DNA from: Burkholderiaceae bacterium
Lineage (GTDB): Bacteria > Pseudomonadota > Gammaproteobacteria > Burkholderiales > Burkholderiaceae
Assembly (NCBI GenBank): GCA_947371415.1
Contig: CANBPJ010000002.1
Coordinates: 1 to 38,743 of the forward strand
Direction: 5' to 3'
DNA length: 38,743 bases
The position numbers and the translations under genes were made by a program. The notes below the pieces were generated by a model. The model was given only the letters and a program-made list of their open reading frames with translations. It was not told where the DNA came from and did not search any database. Below are positions 1-9,628 of the stretch, piece after piece; position 1 is the stretch's first letter; the number at the start of each line of letters is the position of its first letter.

Positions 1-695
<695 letters not shown>

Positions 696-731
696 TTAAC
701 TAGTCCTTTGGTTCAATCTCATTTATTACTC

Positions 732-1226
732 TTAGCGCCACATCCACGCCAGCCACACACACTTTAAGGCAAGCACATAAGTCACCAGTAATGGGACCCA
801 AAGCACGCCTGGGACTAAATACGCAATCCCAACAAATAGCATCAAAGTCACAGCAATTTTGATAAACTCGCCTGAAATCAATGCCGCTAAATAATTTCCT
901 GGGTTCAATATTTGCGTTTTTTTTGCCAATTCCAGCCTGAATAAAAACACAGCTGATGGCAAGACGCTAATTAAACCACCTAAAAAGGCCGACTGAGTAT
1001 AAAGCCTTACCCGTGCCAGCTCCCCAAAAACCGCCCAAATCACCATGCTAAGCACGGTAACCACCACTTGTGCAGCCAAAATCTTCCAGGGTGATAACGG
1101 GGCATGATTTAGCGCATTGCTTTTTTGCAGTGCTGCCATTTCCACCTTGCTGAGAACCCGGTAAACCTCTTCTTCAGGGTCATCCCAGTCATTCACCTCT
1201 GAAAATCGATTTTTTTGAGGAATCAA
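732..1226 (-). CDS. atpI: ATP synthase protein I (AtpI)
   Basis: Small membrane protein at the head of the atp operon, thought to help assembly of the c-ring. The 164 residues hold an acidic cytoplasmic N-terminus (WDDPEEEVYRVLS) and four hydrophobic segments at roughly residues 48-68, 78-97, 112-134 and 140-160. The only start giving full length is TTG at 1226, because an in-frame TAA lies four codons upstream. An internal ATG at 1139 has a better Shine-Dalgarno (AAGG, 5 nt spacing) and would give 135 residues, nearer the E. coli length. The acidic N-terminus followed by a PLSPW-like segment resembles Burkholderiales AtpI as I remember it, which favours the long form. Family assignment rests on hydropathy, size and position before atpB. 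Confidence 0.85.
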   Translation of the reverse strand: MIPQKNRFSEVNDWDDPEEEVYRVLSKVEMAALQKSNALNHAPLSPWKILAAQVVVTVLSMVIWAVFGELARVRLYTQSAFLGGLISVLPSAVFLFRLELAKKTQILNPGNYLAALISGEFIKIAVTLMLFVGIAYLVPGVLWVPLLVTYVLALKCVWLAWMWR

Positions 1227-1238
1227 TTTAGCCCCGTG

Positions 1239-1267
1239 AGTTTAATGTGTGCACCGCAATAGGTCAA
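1239..1267 (-). promoter_or_regulatory. Candidate sigma-70 promoter for atpI-atpB
   Basis: Reading the minus strand, a -35 like TTGACC (1267-1262) is followed after exactly 17 bp by a -10 like TAAACT (1244-1239). Transcription would begin about 10 nt before the TTG start of atpI, so the mRNA would have almost no leader. Either the TTG form is translated from a very short leader, or the internal ATG is used. Confidence 0.45.
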
Positions 1268-1295
1268 ATGTTTTGGGGTCATTTTTAGCAATGTT

Positions 1296-2183
1296 TTAAG
1301 CCTCGACACCCAGTTTTTTCAACAGAGAATCCAGCTCGTCAAATTGGCTAAAGCGGATTCTAAGCTCGCCACCCTTGCCTTTGAACTTAAATTCCGAGCT
1401 TAAGCCAATCAAATCGGCGATTTCTTGGGTTAAACGGCGCATATCGGGATCGCGGCTTGGAGCCCCCACCTCTGCATTGGTCTTGGCTTTTTTATCGCCA
1501 ATTTGCCCTCCAGCACGCGCCAAGGCAGTTGACATTCTTTCAGCCTCTCTAACCGAGAGGCCTTGAGCGGCAATTCTTTGCGCTAAAGCTACCTGACTTG
1601 CCCCAGGCAGAGGGAGCAGCGCTCGCGCATGACCCATATCTATATCACCAGCCAATAGCATGGCTTGTACTGGTTTTGCCAGCTGGCCTAAGCGCAGTAA
1701 ATTACTAATGGCGCTACGTGATTTGCCAACCGCTTTGGCGGCCTGCTCATGAGTAAAACCAAACTCCTCAATCAACCTTGCCAAGCCTTGTGATTCTTCC
1801 AGCGGATTCAAGTCCTCACGCTGCATATTCTCAACCAAGGCCATTGCTGCAGCAGCTTGATCATCGGCACCAGAAACTAAAACGGGCACCTCTTTTAACC
1901 CGGCCAAGGTTGCCGCACGAAAGCGTCGTTCGCCCGCAATAATTTCGTACTTGCCGGGGCTAACCAAGCGCACTAGTAGTGGCTGCATCACACCTTGCTC
2001 GCGAATACTTTCAGCCAACTCTTGTAGTGCACCCGCTTCCATTTTTTGGCGTGGCTGGTATTTTCCGGCCTGCAATGCAGATAACGGCAGACGATTGATA
2101 TCAGCGGTGGATTCTTTTTGTGCCTTGTCACCAAGCAACGCTTCTAGCCCGCGACCTAAACCTTTTTTCTTTATTGCAACCAT
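1296..2183 (-). CDS. parB: Chromosome partitioning protein ParB (CTP-dependent parS clamp)
   Basis: ParB loads at parS sites, uses CTP to close into a sliding clamp and spreads along DNA for origin segregation with ParA. The 295 residues show the family layout: a basic N-tail (KKKGLGRGLEALLG, the ParA-stimulating region), the CTP-binding motifs GERRFRAA (residues 84-91) and ENMQREDLNPLEE (about 117-129), a helix-turn-helix (GFTHEQAAKAVGKSRSAISN) and a C-terminal dimerisation segment after a variable linker. Length is typical. It lies 21 bp downstream of parA on the same strand. Two parS sites occur 2 to 3.4 kb away in the same operon region, so protein and target sites are both in view. Confidence 0.97.
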   Translation of the reverse strand: MVAIKKKGLGRGLEALLGDKAQKESTADINRLPLSALQAGKYQPRQKMEAGALQELAESIREQGVMQPLLVRLVSPGKYEIIAGERRFRAATLAGLKEVPVLVSGADDQAAAAMALVENMQREDLNPLEESQGLARLIEEFGFTHEQAAKAVGKSRSAISNLLRLGQLAKPVQAMLLAGDIDMGHARALLPLPGASQVALAQRIAAQGLSVREAERMSTALARAGGQIGDKKAKTNAEVGAPSRDPDMRRLTQEIADLIGLSSEFKFKGKGGELRIRFSQFDELDSLLKKLGVEA

Positions 2184-2204
2184 AATATTTTTTATTCCTA
2201 GGTT

Positions 2205-2975
2205 TTACATTTGCGCAATACGTTCAATCATTTCAGCGCCAAACTCCAAATAAGCTTTAGCGCCACGCGACGATCTATCGAAAGCCACCCCAGGAAGCCC
2301 ATAGGACGGGGCTTCTGCCAGACGGACATTGCGGGGAATGATGCTCTTAAATACTTTATCGCCAAAGTGCTCAAGCAATTGATCTGAGACTTGTTGTTGC
2401 AATGTCATGCGCGGGTCAAACATTACGCGCAACAAACCAATGATCACTAGGTCTGGATTTAAGTTGGCATGCACCTGCTTAATGGTGTTTACTAAATCCG
2501 ACAAACCTTCCAATGCAAAGTACTCACACTGCATTGGAACGATCACGCCATTGGCTGCACACAATCCGTTGAGCGTCAGCAGAGATAGCGCAGGAGGGCA
2601 GTCAATCAAAATAAAATCATAGTCATTGGCAACAATCGCAAGCGCATCCTTCAACCTTTGCTCTCGTGAATCCAAATCTACCAATTCAATTTCTGCGCCC
2701 GCTAAATCGCGATTTGCCGGGAGCACATCATAAGAAGAGCTCTCGCAACGAACCGCAGATTCTTTCACCGATGCAAGACCAATTAAGACTTGATACACCG
2801 TGTTATTCAGATCGGACTTCTCAATTCCAGATCCCATAGTCGCGTTACCCTGCGGGTCTAAATCGACCAATAAAACACGCTGTTGATGTCCAGCCAAACC
2901 CGCGGCCAAGTTGACTGCTGTAGTTGTTTTACCCACCCCACCTTTTTGATTAGCAATACAAAATATTTTGGCCAT
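2205..2975 (-). CDS. parA: Chromosome partitioning ATPase ParA (Soj)
   Basis: Walker-type ATPase that binds DNA non-specifically as an ATP dimer and draws ParB-parS complexes across the nucleoid. The 256-residue protein begins MAKIFCIANQ followed by the deviant Walker A box KGGVGKTTT (signature lysine 11, catalytic lysine 16). A Walker A' region (VLLVDLDPQGNAT) and Walker B (FILIDCPPALSLLT) follow. It lacks an N-terminal helix-turn-helix, as is normal for chromosomal rather than P1-type plasmid ParA. It sits between rsmG and parB, the classic mnmG-rsmG-parA-parB order near bacterial origins. Identification is firm. Confidence 0.98.
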   Translation of the reverse strand: MAKIFCIANQKGGVGKTTTAVNLAAGLAGHQQRVLLVDLDPQGNATMGSGIEKSDLNNTVYQVLIGLASVKESAVRCESSSYDVLPANRDLAGAEIELVDLDSREQRLKDALAIVANDYDFILIDCPPALSLLTLNGLCAANGVIVPMQCEYFALEGLSDLVNTIKQVHANLNPDLVIIGLLRVMFDPRMTLQQQVSDQLLEHFGDKVFKSIIPRNVRLAEAPSYGLPGVAFDRSSRGAKAYLEFGAEMIERIAQM

Positions 2976-2999
2976 AGTTTTTCTTAAAAAGGTCGTGCT

Positions 3000-3662
3000 T
3001 TAAAGGGGTAATTTTCTCACGGGGGATAAGACCAACAGGCGGCGCTCCACCGCTAAATTTGGTATCCGCAAAGGCTCATCGGCCACTAATCGCCAATCAT
3101 CCATACAAACATCCTGTAACTCTTCATCTGCACGCCTAGCCTTCATCGCAAATACCAAGCCATCGGGCTTTAGAAGCGGGAGAGAAAGCTCCAGAAAATG
3201 AGCAAGATTAGTAAACGCTCTAGAAATCACCGCATCAAACTGCCCTGGCTGAGTTTTTGCAACTGTCTCTACGCGCTCACTTAGCACCTGAATATTCTTT
3301 AAACCCAGCTTTCCGCGAACGTGCTGTAAAAATGCTGTCTTTTTGCGAATAGCCTCAATCAACGTTAAATTCCAGGCTGGCTGCAAAATCGCCATAGGGA
3401 TGGCTGGTAAGCCGCCGCCTGAACCGAGGTCAGCAATGCTTGGGCTAGTGCCTGACAAAAATTGACGCATAATTGGTAAAACTGTAATAGAATCAATGAG
3501 ATGCAGTCGAACTGAGTTTTGCTCACCCTCAATTGCAGTCAAATTATGCACCCGATTCCAGCGACCCATTTCCTGTAAAAATAGCTCTAAATTAGCGATA
3601 TTTTCCGGACTTAGATTTAATCCTAAATCTTCAATTCCCAAAGAGACCAACTCATTACTCAT
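3000..3662 (-). CDS. rsmG: 16S rRNA (guanine-527-N7)-methyltransferase RsmG
   Basis: SAM-dependent enzyme that makes m7G527 in the 530 loop of 16S rRNA. The 220-residue protein carries the glycine-rich SAM loop [17 protein letters not shown] in a Rossmann methyltransferase fold, preceded by the family's N-terminal helices ([20 protein letters not shown]). The motif [12 protein letters not shown] matches the family's conserved SRA segment. Its start overlaps the 3' end of mnmG by 8 bp, implying translational coupling, and parA follows 24 bp after its stop. Confidence 0.96.
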   Translation of the reverse strand: MSNELVSLGIEDLGLNLSPENIANLELFLQEMGRWNRVHNLTAIEGEQNSVRLHLIDSITVLPIMRQFLSGTSPSIADLGSGGGLPAIPMAILQPAWNLTLIEAIRKKTAFLQHVRGKLGLKNIQVLSERVETVAKTQPGQFDAVISRAFTNLAHFLELSLPLLKPDGLVFAMKARRADEELQDVCMDDWRLVADEPLRIPNLAVERRLLVLSPVRKLPL

Positions 3663-5580
3663 GAGTTTCTTCTTGGGTTCGGCCCAAACCCTTTTTAAGG
3701 TGCACCAAGAGCAAAGATAGTGCCGCTGGGGTCACACCAGAGATTCGACCGGCCTGACCCAAGGTGGCAGGTTTGTGCAAGTTCAGCTTTTGTTGCACCT
3801 CTTTAGATAAACCGATAACTTGGGTGTAATCCAACCATTCAGGCAGGGGGAAGGTTTCGTTATGCTCTTGCCGAGCAATCTCAACCGCTTGCCTATCTAT
3901 ATAACCCTGATATTTAATGGAAATCTCAACCTGATCACTGATTTGTTGAGCTAAACCCAAGTCATCATCCAGGGTTCCCGGGGACCATAAGCCCTCTGAA
4001 AGACCAGTAATCGCCTCATAAGTGATGCCAGGGCGCCTCAATAGATCAGCCAAACTGCATTCATGGGATAAATCCTGGCCCAAAAGCTCAGATACCGCCT
4101 TGGCTGAATCATGCTTTGGTCCAATCCAAATTTCTTGCAAGCGTGATGTTTCACGTGAAACAGCCTCTTGTTTCCTGCAAAACGTACTCCAGCGGTAATC
4201 ATCAACCAACCCAAGCTCGCGGCCGATCGTAGTTAAACGCATATCGGCATTATCTTCACGCAAACTCAAGCGGTATTCTGCGCGGCTAGTAAACATGCGG
4301 TAGGGTTCTTGTACGCCTAAAGTAATGAGGTCATCAACCAAAACGCCAATGTAAGATTCGCTACGCTTGGGCAGCCAAGGCTCTTTGCCCTGCGCAGCCA
4401 AACCCGCATTAATGCCAGCAAGCATGCCTTGGGCAGCCGCCTCTTCATAGCCTGTAGTGCCATTAATCTGGCCCGCAAAGTAGAGGCCGGCGATTGCTCT
4501 TGTTTCTAAACTATGCCGCAAATGGCGCGGATCAAAGAAATCGTACTCAATTGCATAGCCGGGACGCACAATCACAGCTGCCTCTAGGCCCCGGATGCTC
4601 CGAACTAAATTCCACTGAACATCAAAGGGGAGGCTAGTGGAGATGCCGTTCGGATAAAATTCATTCGTCGTTAAGCCCTCTGGCTCCAAAAAGATTTGGT
4701 GGCTATTTCTGGAGGCAAAGCGATGGATTTTGTCTTCAATTGAAGGGCAGTAGCGGGGACCAACACCCTCAATCACACCCGTATACATCGGGGAACGATC
4801 TAAACCACCCCGGATAATGTCGTGTGTCTGCTCATTTGTGTGTGAAATCCAGCAGGGCACCTGCTTGGGATGCTGCTCTGGCCGGCCCAAATAGGAGAAA
4901 ACAGGTACGGGGTCTAAATCTCCGGGCTGCTCTAGCATCACGGAGAAATCAATGGTTCGGCCATCTATCCGTGGCGGAGTACCTGTTTTTAATCTCCCCT
5001 GGGGCAGCTTCAGCTCTTTTAATCTTGCAGATAAAGAAACTGCGGCAGGATCGCCAGCACGCCCGCCCGCAAAGTTATTTAAGCCAACATGAATTTTTCC
5101 ATCCAAGAAAGTGCCAGCAGTAAGCACTACCTTCTTGGCCATAAACTTCAGGCCCATTTGTGTAACTACGCCCTGAACCTCATCCCCCTGAACCAAGAGG
5201 TCATCTACGGCAGCCTGAAACAGGGTGAGATTTTCTTGATTTTCTAGGCGACGGCGAATAGCTGCTTTATACAAAACCCGATCGCCCTGGGCGCGAGTCG
5301 CACGAACTGCTGGACCCTTACTTGAATTCAGAATCCTAAACTGAATACCCGCCTCATCGGTAGCTGCTGCCATAGCGCCGCCCATGGCATCAATTTCTTT
5401 AACTAAGTGCCCTTTACCAATACCACCAATTGAGGGGTTACAACTCATGGCACCTAAATTCTCAATACTATGGGTAATGAGAAGGGTGTCGCATCCCATG
5501 CGCGCAGCTGCAAGCGCAGCCTCCGTTCCGGCGTGACCGCCGCCAACCACAATGACATCGAAACTCTTTGAATAGCGCAT
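3655..5580 (-). CDS. mnmG: tRNA U34 carboxymethylaminomethylation enzyme MnmG (GidA)
   Basis: FAD protein that works with MnmE to install the cmnm5 group on wobble uridine of certain tRNAs. The 641-residue protein begins with a dinucleotide-binding loop ([19 protein letters not shown]) and has the family signatures [20 protein letters not shown] and [16 protein letters not shown] further signature, [16 protein letters not shown], and the C-terminal helical MnmE-binding domain are complete. Length is normal. It is first in the mnmG-rsmG-parA-parB run. A perfect parS 16-mer lies inside the coding region, where it encodes VSRET, and a near-perfect one lies 40-55 bp upstream of the start. The partner MnmE is encoded across the origin at 19193-20575. 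Confidence 0.98.
   Translation of the reverse strand: MRYSKSFDVIVVGGGHAGTEAALAAARMGCDTLLITHSIENLGAMSCNPSIGGIGKGHLVKEIDAMGGAMAAATDEAGIQFRILNSSKGPAVRATRAQGDRVLYKAAIRRRLENQENLTLFQAAVDDLLVQGDEVQGVVTQMGLKFMAKKVVLTAGTFLDGKIHVGLNNFAGGRAGDPAAVSLSARLKELKLPQGRLKTGTPPRIDGRTIDFSVMLEQPGDLDPVPVFSYLGRPEQHPKQVPCWISHTNEQTHDIIRGGLDRSPMYTGVIEGVGPRYCPSIEDKIHRFASRNSHQIFLEPEGLTTNEFYPNGISTSLPFDVQWNLVRSIRGLEAAVIVRPGYAIEYDFFDPRHLRHSLETRAIAGLYFAGQINGTTGYEEAAAQGMLAGINAGLAAQGKEPWLPKRSESYIGVLVDDLITLGVQEPYRMFTSRAEYRLSLREDNADMRLTTIGRELGLVDDYRWSTFCRKQEAVSRETSRLQEIWIGPKHDSAKAVSELLGQDLSHECSLADLLRRPGITYEAITGLSEGLWSPGTLDDDLGLAQQISDQVEISIKYQGYIDRQAVEIARQEHNETFPLPEWLDYTQVIGLSKEVQQKLNLHKPATLGQAGRISGVTPAALSLLLVHLKKGLGRTQEETHE
4147..4162. 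promoter_or_regulatory. parS site, perfect 16-bp palindrome, inside mnmG
   Basis: TGTTTCACGTGAAACA matches the classic bacterial parS consensus at 16 of 16 positions. It lies inside mnmG, read there as the codons for VSRET, so it must satisfy protein coding and ParB loading at once. It is about 11 kb from the proposed origin, within the usual origin-proximal range. Confidence 0.93.
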
Positions 5581-5619
5581 GATTTGCCTCTGATAGGGCG
5601 ATGATCATAGCATTTTGTA

Positions 5620-5635
5620 GGTTTCACGTGAAACA
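5620..5635. promoter_or_regulatory. parS site, 15/16, upstream of mnmG
   Basis: GGTTTCACGTGAAACA differs from the parS consensus only in the first base; the 14-bp core palindrome is intact. It sits about 40 bp before the mnmG start, between mnmG and the liv operon. ParB bound here could affect expression of the mnmG-rsmG-parA-parB run, a possible autoregulatory placement (inference). Confidence 0.88.
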
Positions 5636-5813
5636 ATTGTGAATATTAAAGCAAAGTATTAGTAATAAATACTATAAGTCATTGATTTAATTGATTATTT
5701 ATAAAAAATAGGTATAGGTGTGGGGGTCCAGGGAAAGCTGAAACAACACAAAACCACAAATGAGTACGGCGCCGTAGCGCCGCACTAAAAGCTGTAATGA
5801 AAACTTAAATCAA
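5636..5813. other. Intergenic region between livM and mnmG
   Basis: About 180 bp without a gene. The mnmG-proximal part (5640-5720) is very AT-rich and could carry the mnmG promoter, but I cannot single out a convincing -35/-10 pair. The livM-proximal part holds a perfect 6-bp-stem hairpin (CGGCGC 5767-5772, CGTA loop, GCGCCG 5777-5782), 32-47 bp after the livM stop. It has no clean T-run on either side, so it is only a weak terminator candidate for the liv operon; it could instead stabilise the mRNA end. Confidence 0.45.
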
Positions 5814-6746
5814 TCAATTCTTACCCTTAAACAAATAGGTAATTTCACCAACAACCCCGCGACGAAATGCTAAAACGCAAATTACAAAAATAAATCCAGT
5901 AGCAATCGTGCTCCAAGATCCAATGTTGGCCAAATAATTTTGCAAGCCAACCACGATGCCAGCACCCACCACCGGCCCAAGAATAGTTCCCATGCCACCA
6001 AGCAGGGTCATTAGAACCACCTCACCAGACATGTGCCAATGAACATCCGTTAATGTCGCCAACTGGAAAACTAAAGTTTTTAAGGATCCCGCCAGACCGG
6101 CGAGGGCCGCTGAAATCACAAATGAAATTAATTTAAAGCGGTCAACATCGTAGCCCAAAGAAATTGCACGCGGCTCATTTTCACGAATGGCTTTTAAGAC
6201 TTGGCCGAATGGGGAATGAACTGTACGCACAATCAAAGCAAAACCAATTAAGAAAACAGCTAATACAAAGTAATACATGCTCACATCGTTTTTTAAATCG
6301 ATGAGGCCAAACAACATTCCACGCGGCACACCCTGAATACCATCTTCGCCGCCAGTAAAAGGAAGTTGAACTGCCAGGAAGTAGACCATTTGCGAGAGGG
6401 CTAAGGTCACCATTGCAAAATAAATACCCTGCCTACGAATTGCCAAAGAGCCAATCAGAAGGCCTAATGCAGCACAACCAAAAACGCCTAATGCAATGCC
6501 CAGCTCGGGTGATAGCCCAACCTCTTTGCAGAGGTAGGCGGTAATGTAAGCAGAGGTTCCAAAAAATGCTGCATGGCCAAACGAGAGTAGGCCAGTAAAA
6601 CCAAGCAACAAATTAAAGGCGCAGGCAAAAAGGGCGAAGCACAAGACCTTCATCGCAAACACTAAATAGATAAAATCCTGAAATGGCAGAAGCAGGGCAA
6701 TTAAAACCAAGATGCCATAAAGTAGTTTTGTTTTTGGGCTCATCAT
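5814..6746 (-). CDS. livM: Branched-chain amino acid-type ABC transporter permease, LivM family
   Basis: Inner-membrane permease of a HAAT-type (hydrophobic amino acid) ABC importer. The 310 residues are almost wholly hydrophobic helices, with the family motifs NLLLGFTGLLSFGHAAFFG near residues 45-63 and REN(E)PRAISLGYDV, the cytoplasmic coupling region, near 189-202. The later segment LLGGMGTILGPVVGAGIVV is also typical. The start overlaps the livH stop by one base, so the two permeases are probably translated together. It is the last gene of the livG-livF-binding protein-livH-livM operon. Substrate cannot be told from the permease. Confidence 0.92.
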   Translation of the reverse strand: MMSPKTKLLYGILVLIALLLPFQDFIYLVFAMKVLCFALFACAFNLLLGFTGLLSFGHAAFFGTSAYITAYLCKEVGLSPELGIALGVFGCAALGLLIGSLAIRRQGIYFAMVTLALSQMVYFLAVQLPFTGGEDGIQGVPRGMLFGLIDLKNDVSMYYFVLAVFLIGFALIVRTVHSPFGQVLKAIRENEPRAISLGYDVDRFKLISFVISAALAGLAGSLKTLVFQLATLTDVHWHMSGEVVLMTLLGGMGTILGPVVGAGIVVGLQNYLANIGSWSTIATGFIFVICVLAFRRGVVGEITYLFKGKN

Positions 6747-7666
6747 TATTTCTCCCGGCCGAAGAGTCCAGAAGGACGAATGAGCAATACGATTGCCATG
6801 ATCACAAAAATAACTACGCCGGACGCCTCTGGGTAAAAGACTTTGGTTAAGCCCTCAATGAGACCCAAAGCAAGTCCAGTCAAAATGGAGCCCATGATTG
6901 AACCCATTCCGCCGATCACCACAACTGCAAAAACCACAATAATTAAGTTCGAGCCCATCAGTGGGTTCACTTGAAAAATTGGTGCCGCTAAGACGCCAGC
7001 AAAACCAGCAAGACCTACGCCATACGCGTAAGCCAAAGAAATCATTAGGGGAACGTTGATGCCAAACGCTTGAAGTAGTTTTGGATTCTCAGTGCCAGCA
7101 CGAAGATAGGCGCCCAACTTTGTTCTCTCAATCACATACCAAGTGGAGAAACAAACCACCAAAGAAACTATCACTACCCACACGCGATACTTGGGCAAAA
7201 TAATACCGATTGATTCAAGCGGTATAGCACCTTGCAATACCTCGGGGGCCGAATAACTCTCGCCAGAAATTCCATACCAATGACGGAACATGCCCTCAAT
7301 AATGAGTGCTAAACCAAAAGTTAACAACAGGCCATAAAGATGGTCAAGGTGATAAAGGCGCCTAAGCATTGTGCGCTCAAGAATTAAACCAAAACCCGCC
7401 ATAAGCAAAGGCACCAGAATTAACGCAAACCAGTAGTTAATAGAAAACTCAGGAAAACCAAACCATTGGCCAACTTGAGTCAAGCCAATCCATGCAACAA
7501 AAGCACCCATGGTGTACTGGGCACCGTGCGAAAAATTAATAATGTTGAGTAGGCCAAAAATGATGGCCAGACCCAAACTCAGTATGGCGTAGAAGGAGCC
7601 ATTAATAAGCCCCACCAAGAGCTGAGCAACCAGCCCTTGTGGGGTAATTCCAAGAAGTTCAAACAT
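6746..7666 (-). CDS. livH: Branched-chain amino acid-type ABC transporter permease, LivH family
   Basis: Second permease of the importer; pairs with LivM to form the membrane channel. The 306 residues show the LivH signatures LINGSFYAILSLGLAIIFGL near the N-terminus, NIINFSHGAQYTMGAFVAW soon after, and the coupling motif RAGTENPKLLQAFGIN near residues 190-205. The C-terminal VVIGGMGSIMGSILTGLALG is also typical. It lies 11 bp after the binding-protein gene and touches livM by one base. Function as a permease is secure; the transported compound is not known from sequence. Confidence 0.92.
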   Translation of the reverse strand: MFELLGITPQGLVAQLLVGLINGSFYAILSLGLAIIFGLLNIINFSHGAQYTMGAFVAWIGLTQVGQWFGFPEFSINYWFALILVPLLMAGFGLILERTMLRRLYHLDHLYGLLLTFGLALIIEGMFRHWYGISGESYSAPEVLQGAIPLESIGIILPKYRVWVVIVSLVVCFSTWYVIERTKLGAYLRAGTENPKLLQAFGINVPLMISLAYAYGVGLAGFAGVLAAPIFQVNPLMGSNLIIVVFAVVVIGGMGSIMGSILTGLALGLIEGLTKVFYPEASGVVIFVIMAIVLLIRPSGLFGREK

Positions 7667-7677
7667 GCTTAATTAGA

Positions 7678-8901
7678 TTACTTATTGGTAACCAACTTGC
7701 ATCGTGACAATGAAAGTGGTTGTGTTGCTTCGGCAGCAGGAATCACCGCTTTGACGTTGTAGTAATCCCATGGGCTCTTAGAGTCGGAAGGCTTCTTCAC
7801 CTCTAGCAAATACATGTCATGCTCAAACTTACCGTCAGCACGAATCTTTCCTTTGAACAAGCCATCATCAATGTTGGTAGATTTAAGAACCTTCATTACA
7901 GCTTGAGTATCGTCAGTGCCCGCCTTTTGAACTGCAGTCAGATAAGCAAGTACTGATGAGTAAACACCAGCTTGGACACTAGTAGGCATACGCTTATGTT
8001 GCAAGATAAAACGCTTAGAGAATGCGCGCGTATTGTCATCTTTATCCCAATAAAAACCCTCGGTTAAATACATGCCTTGTGCAGCGTTCAAACCTAAAGA
8101 GTGAACATCGGAAATAAACATGAGTAAAGGAACGACTGTTTGTTTTTTATTAATGCCAAACTCTGAGGCCTGTTTAACAGAGTTGATAGTGTCTTGACCT
8201 GCGTTTGCCAGGGCAACAACATCAGCGCCACTAGCTTGAGCCTTGAGAAGGTAAGAAGAGAAGTCGCTGTTCGGGAATGGATGCTTGCTTGTGCCCAAAA
8301 CCTTGCCGCCGTTTGCGGTAACAACATTGGTTGCATCTTTTTCTAGGGCCGCACCGAATGCATAGTCAGCAGTAATGAAGTACCAATTCTTTTTCCCCTG
8401 CTTAACCACTGCTTTACCTGTACCGTTAGAGAGTGCATAGGTGTCATATGTCCAATGCACATTGTTGGCTGTACATTTCTCATTGGTAATTGGTAAGGAA
8501 GCTGCGCCAGAAACTAAAGTAATTTTGTTTTTCTGCTCAGCAACTTCCATAACTGCCAAAGCAACGTTGGTGGATACCAACTCAACAATCACATCTACAC
8601 CATCTTTGTCGTACCATTCGCGCGCCTTATTTGCGGCAATATCTGCTTTGTTTTGGTGATCCGCGCTAACCAATTCAATTTTCTTACCGAGAACCGTACC
8701 ATCCTTAGAAAAATCAGCGATTGCCATTTTCGCAGCAATAACAGCGCCAGGGCCCGCCAAGTCTGAATAGGTTGACGATAGGTCGGTTAAGACGCCAATC
8801 TTAATAACATCGCCACTGGCTTTTGATGCCTGCGAAAATGCTGGGTTAGAACCAAATATGGTTGCCGCCACCAGGCATGCGGTAATTTGCTTTAACTTCA
8901 T
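7678..8901 (-). CDS. Periplasmic substrate-binding protein of the liv-type ABC importer
   Basis: Type I periplasmic binding protein (Peripla_BP_6/LivJ-like) that delivers ligand to the LivHM permease. A signal peptide is clear: MKLKQITACLVAATIFGSN, with cleavage probably after PAFSQA. The mature part starts IKIGVLTDLSSTYSDLAGPG, the usual first strand and ligand loop, and contains YFITADYAFGAALEKDA, typical of this subgroup. At 407 residues it is longer than LivJ (about 367). From memory, this subgroup, with HWTYDTYALSNGTG and a late CKL segment, includes binding proteins for aromatic acids as well as amino acids, so uptake of an aromatic or amide compound is as likely as leucine. Its gene sits between the two ATPase genes and the two permease genes. 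Confidence 0.88.
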   Translation of the reverse strand: MKLKQITACLVAATIFGSNPAFSQASKASGDVIKIGVLTDLSSTYSDLAGPGAVIAAKMAIADFSKDGTVLGKKIELVSADHQNKADIAANKAREWYDKDGVDVIVELVSTNVALAVMEVAEQKNKITLVSGAASLPITNEKCTANNVHWTYDTYALSNGTGKAVVKQGKKNWYFITADYAFGAALEKDATNVVTANGGKVLGTSKHPFPNSDFSSYLLKAQASGADVVALANAGQDTINSVKQASEFGINKKQTVVPLLMFISDVHSLGLNAAQGMYLTEGFYWDKDDNTRAFSKRFILQHKRMPTSVQAGVYSSVLAYLTAVQKAGTDDTQAVMKVLKSTNIDDGLFKGKIRADGKFEHDMYLLEVKKPSDSKSPWDYYNVKAVIPAAEATQPLSLSRCKLVTNK

Positions 8902-8923
8902 TTTTGTCTCCTATAAATAACCA

Positions 8924-9628
8924 CTAAACACCAAGATACTCATTTAATAAACTTGCTTTTTCAGTAAGCTCGTTTTGATTTACAACCTCGACCACGTTGC
9001 CGTGTTCAACCACATAATGACGGTCCGCCAGGGGTGCCGCAAAGCGGAAATTTTGCTCGACGAGCACAATGGTGAAGCCTTTATTACGCAGACTGGTAAC
9101 CACCTCACCTAGTTTCTGGACAATTACTGGCGCCAATCCCTCGGTAATTTCATCTAACAATAATAGTTTTGCGCCCGTTCTGAGAATTCGCGCCATTGCA
9201 AGCATTTGCTGCTCGCCGCCCGATAGTCGGGTTCCCGGGCTATTGCGCCTCTCGTAGAGATTGGGGAACATCTCATAAATCTCATCTAAACCCATGCCGC
9301 CAGGAGCAATCTCTGGCAACAACATTAAATTCTCTTCCGTACTTAAGCTTGCAAAAATGCCTCGCTCCTCAGGGCAGAAACCAACACCTAAGCGGGCAAT
9401 TCTGTAAGTTGGCATGGCAATAGTTTGTGCGCCATAAATCTCTATAGAACCCGTTCTCTTGCTAGTTAGGCCCAAGATAGTTTTGAGAATAGTGCTGCGG
9501 CCAGCCCCGTTACGCCCCAACAAAGTCACCACCTCACCATCCCGGACGGCAAAATTAACCCCATGAAGAATGTGGGACTCCCCATACCAGGACTCTAGGT
9601 TTTTAACCTCTAGCGCCATAGTGCTCAT
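8924..9628 (-). CDS. livF: ABC transporter ATP-binding protein, LivF family
   Basis: Cytoplasmic ATPase of the importer. The 234 residues contain Walker A GRNGAGRSTILK, an ABC signature RLSGGEQQMLAMARIL and Walker B KLLLLDEITEGLAP, with a LivF-type switch region VEQNFRFA. One detail is that the residue after the Walker A glycine is arginine (GAGRST) instead of the usual lysine: Walker A reads G-R-N-G-A-G-R-S-T. That lysine normally binds the ATP phosphates. The codon lies near 9499-9503, so a sequencing or translation check is worthwhile. The start codon overlaps the livG stop by 4 bp (ATGA), a tight coupling that fits a livG-livF heterodimer. Confidence 0.92.
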   Translation of the reverse strand: MSTMALEVKNLESWYGESHILHGVNFAVRDGEVVTLLGRNGAGRSTILKTILGLTSKRTGSIEIYGAQTIAMPTYRIARLGVGFCPEERGIFASLSTEENLMLLPEIAPGGMGLDEIYEMFPNLYERRNSPGTRLSGGEQQMLAMARILRTGAKLLLLDEITEGLAPVIVQKLGEVVTSLRNKGFTIVLVEQNFRFAAPLADRHYVVEHGNVVEVVNQNELTEKASLLNEYLGV

